Source: Rhynochetos jubatus (taxonomy: Eukaryota; Chordata; Aves; Eurypygiformes; Rhynochetidae). From it: 64,000 nucleotides of DNA. How positions within the stretch are numbered: position 1 is the first letter of the stretch; the number at the start of each line of letters is the position of its first letter. The DNA is taken from the NCBI GenBank assembly GCA_027574665.1, contig CM050657.1, positions 19,951,700 through 20,015,699 of the forward strand. The letters run 5' to 3'. Below, one piece after another: positions 37,006-49,200 of this stretch. A program made the position numbers and the translations under genes. The notes below the pieces were generated by a model. It searched no databases. It was given only the letters and a program-made list of their open reading frames with translations, and was not told the origin of the DNA.

Positions 37006-37225
37006 CTTGAACTTTTCCTCTGCAGGGTTTTCAGCCCCATAGCTTCTCCCTCCTTTGAAGATACAGCAGTATAAAAATGTAACATGGGATGCAGCAATAA
37101 GCAGGGTTTTCCCTTTTTAGGGGTAGAGCCGGTTGTTCATTTTCTTCCATACGAAAGGCTGAGTTCATTGATCCATCACCAATTTCATCTTCATCCGGGT
37201 TAATACCGCTCATGTCTCTCTTCAG
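37006..37225 (-). other. Exon-like unit with a 65-codon open frame, unrecognised
   Basis: On the - strand, ttgcctgtattttgcag is a good acceptor (AG at 37227-37226) and GTGAGTC at 37005 is a near-consensus donor, 220 nt apart. The frame beginning LKRDMSGINPDEDEIGDG stays open to a TGA at 37033-37031. It has an acidic start, an ENEQPALPLKREN middle and a hydrophobic YIFILLYL end. The other two frames close at once. I do not recognise the sequence. It could be a terminal exon of an unannotated transcript, an alternative 5' exon of CLDN11 or 3' exon of SKIL, a decayed retrocopy, or chance. Confidence 0.3.
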
Positions 37226-38254
37226 CTGCAAAATACAGGCAAGTACACGGTAGCGTTAAGGGTTTGCAATAATCTGAAACATAAGCAGGATTTCCTATAT
37301 GCAAGACCGGTACCGTAAAATGAGAACTAAGCATTTTGCTCTGAGGGGAAGGAAAAATATCAAAGTGTGTGTATGCGACCACACGCTTTCTTATTGCTCA
37401 AAAAACCCCAAACTCTCAGTATGAATAAAATCACCTAGAAAATCTCCAAATATTATTTGTAGTACAAGTTATATTTTCTTATCGCAATCTAGAGATTTGT
37501 GGCCAACAGAACACAGCCTGTTCTTGTAAATGGGCGAAGCTCAACCTAAATGGAAGACCCATTCACGTAGAGCTTAGAGGAACAGCTCCCCCTTTTCCTT
37601 TTGCCTCCTTCCTCTCTCTTCTATTCCGAATTTTCTGCTATTAAAGTTCCCCAATAGTAGACAAAAATGTTAAGTAACACAATCGCGCTATTTACGAAAA
37701 CTAGAAACCCCTGCGAATTACTGTAGGGCATATTTGCCATCAGCAAATAATTTCTCATTTCTAACTTTTTATAAATCTCAGCATTCTATACGGTGATGTC
37801 TGACTTCCATCTTCTTCAGGACTCAACCGTCAATGAGAGGTGTGAACAACTCAAACGTTGCTCAAGTAGTCAAGTAGCAACAAAAGCTGTGTGCCATAGA
37901 ACACGTCAAATACCCAACTGGTTGTATTTACACGTACAAACACCAGATTTATGCCGAGATACACACAACTCTTAGTGTCAGTATCTTCACAGAGTCGTAA
38001 GAGCTTTAGAAGACGGACCCATGCTGGGGGAGGGCTATTCACCTCAGATTTTGCTAAAAATTCCCCTTAGAAAACTGGGGACCTGCTGCAGGCAGCGGGA
38101 GTTGTGCTAACAAGTTTCGGTGTAATCAGGTTTTAATTTACTGTAATCAGAGCAAGGAAGACGCCGTCTTCCTTAGAAAAGCACCGTTGTTAAACACCCT
38201 CCGAAAAGCCAAGTTTAGAAGTCAGTATTCAAAACTGTCACCAAGACAAGTGTT

Positions 38255-41200
38255 CTGACATTACAGTTCTTTATTTGTTTTTGAATCCACAATCTATACA
38301 GGTATTTACAAGGCATGAAAATGGATAACAGCACAAAATACAATTGAGGTATAAGCTAAGAGCACAGTATGTCATGTTTCAATAAATATAATTCAAAATT
38401 TGTAAACTAAGTGACCAGATAGATGCATCTTGTTTACTAAAACCATATAAAATATCTGTTAAATCTCACGTGAGGTAGAGGACAGTTTTGTGTGTCATGT
38501 AACGCAACCACAGCAACTCTGACAATAAGACTGTACATCATTGGCAAAGTATTAAAAATTGTTGAATGCACTGATCATTTTTCACAGGCTTTTACTATGG
38601 TTTCAGAGTAGTCATTCAACCTGTTGCCTTGAGCTAACACAGCCTCTGGTGTTTTGCAGCTACTTTCTGTAACGTATTAAGGTAATTATACTGGCACATC
38701 AACATCAATAAATACTTTTGAGAGCGAGTATGAAAACACAAAACCAGATTTTGTCAATCACAGAAAGCAACCTAATGGTTGAGACCAACTTTTTATTATT
38801 TCCGAGAATTAGTTTAAATACAGTACAGCTGTGCTTTCAGTTAAGTGAGGTATCTGTATTTGAAGAAAAAAATATTCAATCGATATCGTTACATTTAATC
38901 AATTTTCAAATAGCAAAGTTTTCTACCATTTGGTTGCTGTGCTTGGTGAAGTGCTTAAAACTCATTTTTCAAGCATTTGCCAACTGAACCACTAACCCTG
39001 AAAACAACCCAATGCTCTAAGTAATGGAGACACACGACAAAATTGTGCAATTTGTAAGCAATAACTGCTGACGTTCACAAAAGCTAAAGAAGAAGAATGG
39101 ATGTCCTTTTGAAAGAGAGATATGCAACAAACAGAAAATTCTACAAGCTTTCTGTAACGAGAACTGATGAATGCTCGCTCTACAAAGGTAATGAGCAAAA
39201 ATTGAAATGTGCAGCTCTCTGCTGCTTACTACTGACAGCTTAAATAAAATTGCTGAAATATTGCAAGCACAGATTTAACAGGTCGGTGCAATCACGTCTT
39301 TTGCCGACTTCACCACGTTCTAGAAAAACTCTGTCGTGTGGATTAATTACATCAACTAAGTGCAGAAAAAATACAAAGTTGTTATCTTTACCGACAATCA
39401 AAATATATACTCTACAAACAAGTGAATTCTAGGAAGCTGACCGCGACAGCACTGAAGGCCAACTTCGCCACTAATGCTAGGAAAGTTTTCCAAAAATTTC
39501 ATAACACATTCTAGCTATCCCCTCCCCCAATATAAAACAAGAATGTATGAATAAAATGCTGTGACTTCTAAAATACGGGCCAACCCTATTTTTCCAGGCC
39601 ACCAGTAGCATGATGCTCCCACTCAACTTTTCCTACTTCACTAACTGCATTATGCCTTTACTATATACAAATGATTTTACACCTAAGCTATTAATATATT
39701 AAATATAGAATAAAATTAGTTTAAGAATGTGAAACGTAACTACATTTATCTAAATACTCAGGCTAAACGATATGCTTTACAAAAACTAAAACACAGGCTT
39801 AGTTAAGTTTGGAGATTTAGATAAAAATCTCTCTCATCTAGGGATACTTTTAAAAAAGTATAGGAGCAAGCTAGGTCTTCACCTTGAATCCTACTCACTT
39901 TGTTCCAAAAGCAACTTTGATCTTGGCCTAGGTGTTTAATAATGCAACTTGCAACATTATGGACAATTTTAGGATTTCTTCCTAAAGGCTTCATGTCACA
40001 ACTATCTGGGAAAATTACTTCCTGCTTGAAGGATCAGCAAGCAAGAACTGAAGGCAAAACAAACAATACATAACATGAGCATGCTGTGACTAAAAGCGAG
40101 GACCTAATGACAGAATTCGTTTCTACCCTTAAGTGTGCACTTAAGTCAGGGCCCTTCAGTGTGCATTCCAAGTTCTTCTATCAGGCTGTAAAATAAACCA
40201 TTCAATATAACTAGGATAAGGTAGCGAAAAAGGTCAACATATATTTGTTCTAGAACTTATACAGCATAATTTACAATTTACTAAAAAACTATCTTTCAAA
40301 GACTGTGAACACACAAAATCTATGGCACATTCATGTATACATTATTACTTAAAATCAGTATAAAATTAAGTCTACACATATGAAAATTGTTATGTAAAGA
40401 GCCTGAAATCCATATTTAATATTTTTTTTAAAAGGATTACAATAATTTAAAATGCATTCTAACTTTAGGTTAACTAAATGGAGTATTTACAAAGCTACTT
40501 TTAAAGTCATTTTAATAAACATTCCATTAGCTTTTTTGGCCAGATGTCTTAAAACAATTAGGAGGCCTTATCTGCAGCTGGAATCGCTAAAACTTCATAG
40601 AGCTGCTTAAGTGAAAATATCAGTACAAACTATAGCCATCAGCATTTTAACAGTGTGCAGCAAAAGCCAGTTACCAGCTGGTTAAAAGACGGCTGAGGCA
40701 CGGGAACCCGGGCTATACCAGGACTCCACTGCGAGTGCCACCGCTGGGCAACAGCCGGCGGCAAAAGGGGAAATCTGAGCAGAAGTCACGTAACACAGAC
40801 GAGACCTGAATGAGAACGGAATATACAGTATTTGAATAGAATAATCCCATACATTCGACAGCTAAACTAGAAATACTGTGGTAAATAAGTTACTGCAGCG
40901 GTATTAAACGGGTCTGTGTGGCTACAACGATAACCAAATGAGTCTGGTTCAAACACTGACACTGAAAAGCAACTAGAAACAGTATCTTTGATCCTTTGAT
41001 AACATCCCAACAAAATTTTTCGGTTTCCCAGAGCGGCGTTTTCTTACTTGCCCATCTAGCTAACCCAACGCACGTTCTGTCAATCAAGTTGGACTATTTC
41101 AAGCTCCGTCCCCTAATAATCACACTTCTATCAACATTCTTGCCTATTCTCCCCACAGCCATGGTTTTGGTGGTTGTTACTGTAGAATATTTATTGTGTT

Positions 41201-43133
41201 TTTAAAGCAAGTGGTGTGTACACAACCAGAATCATTTATACTCGGCCCCTTTCCTTCCAAACTATCGCTGTGCTGCAACAATAGGCTTTGTTTCTTTTTC
41301 CTTTAATCAATAATTTGGAGATGGAATTGAAGGGAAAAATGTAATCTAGGTCCTTTTTTCTGGTCAACACTGACACAAAAAATTGTTTGATATTTTTTCA
41401 ACTAAACTGCTTAATTGTCAGCGTACATGTGACACAGAGGCCATAACCAAAATTATACACAGCTATAAAAGAACCATCCCATGACTCCACGACATTTAAT
41501 TTACCGCCTCATTTCTCATTCCATGTAAAGATATGTGCAATTTCATCTTTCTCTGTGATATTCAGTCCTGCTCTACTAGTACAAGAGAAACAAAAAAGAA
41601 CTCAAAAGTTTTCAGTTTTACTAGTTCTAGGGGAAGGAAAATAATAAGAAATCAACGTAGGGTTTTAGCAGTGGTTTCATCCAAGACTAACTGAATTACC
41701 AAGAGAATAATCAACCAAAGAACCTCAAAACAGAAGCTAAAGCACAGGTTAAAATGATGTAGTGAAATACTAGACCTACTAAAATATCCCTAGTCACTGA
41801 CATAATTGGCTAACATCTGCCAGCTGTATCAAACTTTTGGGAAAGAAGTGCAAAAAAAGTATCTCTTCATCCAACTTTGTAGTCATGCGTTTAATCCACT
41901 AGGAACCAGACTTCCGAAGTACTCAAGTAAACATTATATATACATAAACCAGTAATTCTGTACAATTACACATTTTCAAATGCTATAGCTTAACAAACAT
42001 GCTGTATTTCTTAATTCATGGTAACATTACCATGCCATTCAAATGCAGAGACTATCAAAACGATTTTCAAAGTGCCGTATCTCAGAATTCTATTTTTTTA
42101 AGCTATTATCGCAATGTCAGTTAAGGCCTGTTCTACGTAATGAAAGAAGAACCCACAAGCTGGCAAGAAGCTCAAAGGGTGGAGGCTTAGGGTACTAAAG
42201 AAACTAACACATACTTGTTAATTAGTACTATTTTTCTTGAAAGTGTTAGTATCTGAAAACCAGTCAAGTCAAGCTTTTTCAGTTTCTAGAAGATAAAGCC
42301 CCATCTTTAAACCTTTGATTAATATTTCTTTCATACCTGCTATATAGAAGAAAATGAAAAAAAATGGAAATTTTTAATTTCCAAAGATTCCATTATAATT
42401 CCAGTAAATTGGTTTAACTTAAAAAAACACCCTAATGTTTTCTTCTTCCAGCATGGCAAGCAAATGCTGGCTTTAAAACTCTTTATACTGACAACGAGCT
42501 GTTAAATAGAAAATAGTGTAAAGAGAAGCCAAGCTTGGCTTCACACAATGAAATTACAGGAAAAATTCACGCTGGTAAATCACTTAGGATGATTGATCAT
42601 GTATCATTGTGGCAATTTTGAGTTTTAACTCACAGATGAAAAGCTGCCTTTACTTTCCCCAGTTCGAGAACACGTAATTCTCACTGAAACCCAAACTATT
42701 TTTAACCTTGAAGAATTAATTTATTTTTTTTTTAATGTACTTTTATAATTAACGTACTTTTATAACTGGATGTGCAACTGATAGCAAAATAAAGATCACC
42801 ACATACATCTGAACAGACAGTGTTAAAAGGTAGAGTCCTCAAGACTGCATTATAAATAGACAGAAACTGGTCACTCTCAATGAAGAGTTTTAATATTTTT
42901 CATTCTTTGAGAAAAACACCAGTAGAAATAAATGCAGATTTTCATTGGTTAGGAAAATCTAAAAATGTATACCTATCTATTTATTTATATATATGTATAA
43001 CTTCACCTGGACTTGTCTGGGAAATAGAAATCTGTAGAGAATACTTTTTTTTATCACACAGAAACTGCTCACAATTCGTTAAAAACCAAAACACCCTGTT
43101 TGAAGGACACAGTCATGCTTAATCTTCCGATTT
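38255..43133 (-). other. SKIL: SKIL 3' UTR (about 4.9 kb)
   Basis: AT-rich, repeat-free, without any coding exon, running from the stop to a - strand AATAAA at 38275-38270. The mammalian SKIL transcript likewise has a 3' UTR of several kilobases. Internal AATAAA-like hexamers suggest shorter forms too. Confidence 0.65.
38270..38275 (-). terminator. SKIL: Candidate distal poly(A) signal of SKIL
   Basis: The - strand reads acaaataaagaactgtaatg, with canonical AATAAA about 4.86 kb after the SKIL stop. Coding-like or CpG-rich sequence is absent for the next kilobase downstream. Chosen on position and context, not on transcript evidence. Confidence 0.5.
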
Positions 43134-43295
43134 CTATTTTCCTTTTCCATTTTTTGAAGATTTCAAGATCTGTAGCTTCAATTCCTTTATCATCATCTCT
43201 AACTTTTCCCTTGCTTCTCGTTCTTGTCTCAGTTCATCTTGAAGCTCTTGTCTATCTGCCTCTGCATGATCCAATCTCTGTCTCAATTCCGCCAG
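43134..43295 (-). CDS. SKIL: SKIL last coding exon (residues 638-690 and stop)
   Basis: 162 nt including the stop, acceptor cctctgttttacag. Encodes [20 protein letters not shown] and the end of the coiled coil, finishing [11 protein letters not shown]. The last four residues differ slightly from human. A CR1 copy sits about 540 nt upstream in the preceding intron. Confidence 0.97.
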   Translation of the reverse strand: MAELRQRLDHAEADRQELQDELRQEREAREKLEMMIKELKLQILKSSKNGKGK

Positions 43296-46200
43296 CTGTA
43301 AAACAGAGGAGAGACAGAAGCAGAGCAAATTTTAGCACACTTATTTGTAAACACTGAATATCCGTTTCAAGACGCCACTGATGACCACTTTATGCATCAG
43401 ATCTAAATGTTTCAGTTCATAGGCATTTATCAGTTCATCCTCTGCAGTTACCAAAATTTCAGTTACCTACTACACCATTAGTAACCAACAGGAATACGTA
43501 AAGTTGCATAAACATCAGACTGTAATTAAAAAAATGGGAAAGTCTCATTTTCAAATACATATAAATTACAGTTACATGAACTGTCACACTAGACCCTTTC
43601 AATAATACATGTCATCTGTTAGGAAGATTGTGATGCTGTCTGCATCAGACGTTTCACAGACCCCAGAACAAACCGCTCTTTATCATTTCCCAGGTTCATT
43701 TCTCTTACCTGACAAAATATTACTACTTCATTTCAAAGCCTGACTGCATTTCTAGAACAAACAAAACCAGCGACACTATTTTCTGATACGCTTTAGTATA
43801 AATGAAAACAGAATTACCAGAAATGAGATTCAGAAAATCATAGAACCACAGAATGGTTTGGGTGGGAAGGGACCTTAAAGCCCATCTAGTTCCAACCCCC
43901 CTGCCATGGGCAGGGACACCCTCCACTAGACCAGGTTGCTCCAAGCCTCATCCAGCCTGGCCTTGGACATTGCCAGGGATGGGGCACCCACAGCTTCTCT
44001 GGGCAACCTGTCCCAGTGCCTCCCCAGCCTCTCCCGGAAGAATTTCTTCCTGATATCTAATCTCAATCTCCCCGCTTTCAGTTTAAACCCGTTACCCCTT
44101 GTCCTGTGGCTACAGGCCCTTGTAAAAAGCCCCCCACCCAGCTTCCTTGTAGCCCCTTCAGGTACTGGAAGGTGCTATAAGATCTGCCCAAAGCCTTCTC
44201 TTCTCCAGGCTGAAAATCATGAACATAACTGCCTGTGCATTTATGTGTGTGTTCAAATGAGCCTACCCCAAATATTTTGTGAAGTATTTGGTGTTTAAAC
44301 ACAGAAATAACTAAGTTTTTCATCTTTAGAGTACAGTAAAACTCAAACTTGCTAGAGTGCCATCAAAACTTATTCACTGTGAGATCTAGAAATGTCTGAT
44401 GAATTTTTCAAGTGTAGGAGAGTTATTGTCAAAGTACTTGTATGTGTACTACCAGCATTAAAACAGGGAAGAGACTGGAAAAAGTTATCTTCTCTACCAC
44501 TGCTTTAAGGGCTTATTTCTAACAAAAAGACCTCACAGTCTAAAAAAATCCAGCTGCCTTTCTAATGACAGGTATCTATCTGATCTCCCTCATCACTAAG
44601 CATACACCTCACTGCAGAAGAGGAACACAGCTCATGAGAATGAAAGAAGCAGGAGCACAGGGGATCACTGGTGTTTGCCAGCTGCTACGAAATATACTGG
44701 GCAAAGGAACTGCTGTGCTGATTTTTGAGAAACACCACATTCAGTGGACCTTCATCTCTACTTGTACACTCAGAAATATTTAAATGGCCCTTAGTATAAG
44801 CAGAAATATTTGTTTCTTATATAGCAATAGTTTGCTTGCAAATTAATGCAAGTCTTCTGACTGCACCACTGTGATGAAGTGAACTTGCAGCACAATAATG
44901 CTCACTGCTGGCATGTTACAGCACGTACTACCTAAGCACGTGTCTGGTTGAGTTTTGATTTCCAGCTCTAAGGAAAGGTTCCAGTACTGGTTATACAGCC
45001 CTATTGTGACTGACAGCGTAAAGCAACCAGGCGGTTCAATGAAGAAGTCAAAAAGGTGGAGAAGACACTTAGTGCATCCTCAGGCTGGCCTAGAAAGTAC
45101 AACAGACATTTAAACAAGTTCCAAATCCCAAATTATTGGTTTTGTTTAAGGTACAAAGAGGGTTCCTCCCAGCTCACAGTGGTCAGAAGGAAAGGGCAGC
45201 CTGGGCAACTGCTTCAAGACAACATGGGACTAAGGCTGTTTTTAAACGCTGCATACACAGCTCGGGGACCAGGACCTCTGCTTAACTCGGTACTTCTGAC
45301 AACTGCTGGGAACCTAGGGTCCAAAATCTATAGAGAGATGTGATGTATGGAGAAAAAGGTTCAAATTGTATGTTGCCAATAGCTCTACCACACAGGTAGT
45401 AGGACAGTAAACGTCCATGCAAGAAACATATTTGAGTTTTCAAAGTCTAACTTCAAAAGAAACAAGCAACCAACCTCCTTGGGGAACAATCTATGGTTTT
45501 ACCCTCTAAAGAAAGCAAGCTACACCAGCCATATAAAACATGCTATACATGATTATCTTCATAAATTAGAGCATGTTGTTACTTGCAGGAACAGGGCTTG
45601 TACCAGATGTTTAGTAAATCGGGCCTTAGTCAGAGAGGATTATTTCTGGCAGCAAAGGCTAGGAATCTGTGGAGTGGGATGTCATGAAATTAAATTCATG
45701 AGAAGGATTTATGATGCTAGTCTCTGCCCTACTCCCCAAAAATACCAAAACCTGTCTCTCAAGTACTGCCTGTTTCTTAGTTTGAGCCACAAAGAACAGG
45801 AAACATAGACAGCTACGATCAAATGACCACAAAGCTCTACTGAGCTTAAGTTTCAGATTTTGTTTACTTCAGAAAAACACAACCTGTGAAGACTAGTTTT
45901 CTGTGGCAGGGTACAAAACACGTCTATATACATTTAATCATAACTCCAAGTGCTTTTGAGAAAGGGCGTTCCAAGGCTCCCTTAGGCATTAACTGGATTT
46001 TTCCTATTTGAATGACATGAATAACCTCCAACAGGAAGAAAGCAATAGTAAAAATTAAAAAGAAAGAAAACAAAATCTCCACAGGTTTTGACATGAACTC
46101 AAGAGGCAGGAATGGAAGACAGAAATATGATTTTCATTTCCAAGGGAACTCTTGACCAAATGCTTCACAAAGCAGAGAAGGGGGCTCATGGGATAGGGCA

Positions 46201-49200
46201 GAAGGTCCTACCACCAGGGAACAGAAAAAACAGCAAGGGATGCTACTAACCTGACGAAAAGTTGGTGGAGATGTTTGGATTTTTTTTTTTTTTTTAACAA
46301 AAAAGGAAGAGAAAGATTAATAGTAACACTTGAGAGGTGAAGTGCTTCTGTAAGTTGCCTCAGTTACAAGGGACAGGGAAATAAATACTGTGTGACTTCT
46401 GTTGGTATTAGCCTCTGGTATCTGAACACATGGAAAAGGTGAAACCGTAAGGTGGCTGAGCAACAGCTTCACAATTCCCTGATACACTAAATACAGTCTG
46501 GTTTGGAACAAACTCTCCCTTCTCACCTGTGCCGCATATTCCGCTTCTTTGTCTTTTTCTAAATTGGAGTCACAGCTACACTTTTGCTTCATCACTTGGT
46601 CCAGCTTCTTCTCCAAGTCTCTCTGCTCAAAATAGAATTCTTCCATTCTTTGAGCATGCTCTGTTTGCAAACATTCAAGTTCTTTCTGTAAATTCTGCTG
46701 CTCTTCAGTTAATTCCTTCATAGCTTTAGAGTTGCTTAACATTTCCACTTCCTGTCAAGAAAAATCAGGATCACATACACCTTGGTTCTAAGACCAGAAA
46801 AGCAAAGCCAACAACTTAAACCTGTATCTGGAAAATAAGAGGCCAAAAAGAGCACATTTATCTGCTGATAACAACAGACCGGTAACAGTATTTACTGTCT
46901 ACTTATCAACGGTAGCCTTGAGTTCTGTAGCAAGCGTTTCAGTATAAAGAAATTATTGATACTCCCAGGTATATGGAGCTTTCAGAATCAGATTCACAAC
47001 TTCCAGCAGTGAACCTCAGAAAACAGCAGCAGTGATTTACTGAAGTATACTTTGAAGATGAAAAAAGTATATTATCAGAAGACAGAATAAACGGTTTTGA
47101 TTTCTCTTTCCACTAGCAGTTTGATTTTTTTTTTTAAGTTGTCTTTTTTTTTTTAAACTTATCTACAAGCTTTACCTCCAACAGCAGAACAACTTAGAAG
47201 CAGCAGCTCTAGGGCCCTATATGAGCTTGTAGACTCTGAGTCTAACGTTAAATAAAATAAAAAGTTAGGTCTGTTCTATGAACATAAGGAGAAAAAACAC
47301 TAATTATCTTAATTAAAGGAGAAAACAGAAACGAGGCAAAATCACTAGTGAACACCAGCTTCTACTGCGATCCATTTTTAATAAAGACCAATGAAATCCC
47401 CCTAAAAACAAGGGCTTATCAAACAGAAGTAGGAAGGTGGTATTATTTTTCATACAGGGCAGTGATAAGATCACTGCCAGAACACTGATGTCTGCATCTT
47501 TAAAATCCTGAAAACTGAGAAATTGTAGAGGACTTAAATTATGTTTGCCAAAATACTTCAATGTTTGGAAAACATTTTAGAGTGAAAGAAGTAGTTTTCA
47601 TTTGGATAAAGTAAAAGAAGGAGCTGCCCCAACACAGCAGTTGCAAACTGAAAAGACACCACTTATTAGTGGACTTGAACCTAATGAGCATACGGGGTAT
47701 TAAAGGTTTGGTGTCTGGAGGCAAGCTGGGGGGGGAATTATCTGTGTGTTTTGGTGTTTCTAAATGAACGTAATCTGTGAGGCTGACTCCAGAAGCAACA
47801 AGCAAACTGGCACTGTACCATTTGGAGCTGCTGCTTCCTCCGCAAAATAGTATTTAGTTTCTCCTGCTGTTTGATGTAGGTTTTCATTACTTCTTCCATG
47901 ATCCTTCCCTTGTCATCTTCACAACGGATCTCTTTCATGAGAGCGGGGGACAAGGTTTGCACATCGTTACCTACTTCAACACAGCTAGAGTCTCTAGTAA
48001 TTTTGGAAGAAACACGTTCAGATTTTCCCCCTCTCGCAGAACGAGTTGACACAGGTGGATCTGTAGAGAAAAGAAGAACACAGTGTGATAATCATGGAAA
48101 ATTAAACTGCCAGTGAAAAAAAAAAAAAGGCACAGAAAACTGAAGATTATAAAAAGTCAGAAGAACTTTTGGAAAACTGAAGTGGCATCACAAAATAGTA
48201 GCTTGGTGTTAAGCTTTCCAAAATTATATGGTATAAACATTGAAAAGACTTCAATGTAATTTTCACTACTCACCTAAATGTTTACACTGCTCCACGCCAG
48301 TTTTCAAGTCAATTTTTTCCTGTTCTTCAAGAGAAAGCTCTGGATAGGAGGCAGCTTTTTTGTGCTTTGCACTGCTGAGCTGCTTCTCTGACTGTCCAGG
48401 TGAGGATTTAATTACTTCTGAAGCTCTGACTGTTGTTTTCGCAACATCCTTATATTGTGATGCAAGAGAGACGTTTGGGGCAACCACTTTATCACACATA
48501 TAAAGGTAGTAACTGAAACAGCAGAACAGTAAAATTAAGAATGAAAGGTAAGGCATAATAAGTGATGAGTGGCAGAAAGCAGTAAGTTTAAGCTAACATG
48601 ACTTCAACCGTAGAAGTTTCAATGAAAAATAAGCACGTCCTTTTTAAATTTTTCCTATGCAAAAGAAAATCCTAATGACCCACTTAATCTTTACTGAGTA
48701 GATTATCTAGATAAGGTTTTGAAGCTATCAACTGAGGATTTTTTCAAACATGGCTGATTAAAAAAACCCAAAATCATATAGAAAATCATACGAAGTCTTC
48801 ATTTAAATACAAAGAGTGAAATTAGAATGCCACTGCATCCAGACTCTCCAGCATTTTCATAATCCTTATACTGGCGACGAAGGATGAGGGAAGCGATCAG
48901 TGTGGCGGGAATGAGCGTATCACTCTTTAAATAGCAAAGCTGTGTACTGACGGTGCTGGGACATGTCCAAGACCAACGCTTGACCTTCTTTCTCATAGAT
49001 ATTAACCAATCTGACTGGATTTTCACAGCCCCTGGACTTCTGGGAGCAGCCTTCTGTTCAGCCCTAACATAACCACGCCGGTTTTGCCTAGTACAGGGGG
49101 AAAAGAGTGGCAAATGTGTTAAAGTCTGTGCCATGAAATCAGAGCCATGATGCTGGAGTCAACATTGCTGTCTTCAACACTTTCCTTTCTCCTAGTTCTG

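Larger units (their letters stand above)
34391..38255. other. Intergenic region between CLDN11 promoter and SKIL 3' end
   Basis: Contains one CR1 tail (36,186-36,395) and an exon-like open unit on the - strand at 37006-37225. The rest is AT-rich with no recognised gene. Confidence 0.6.
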
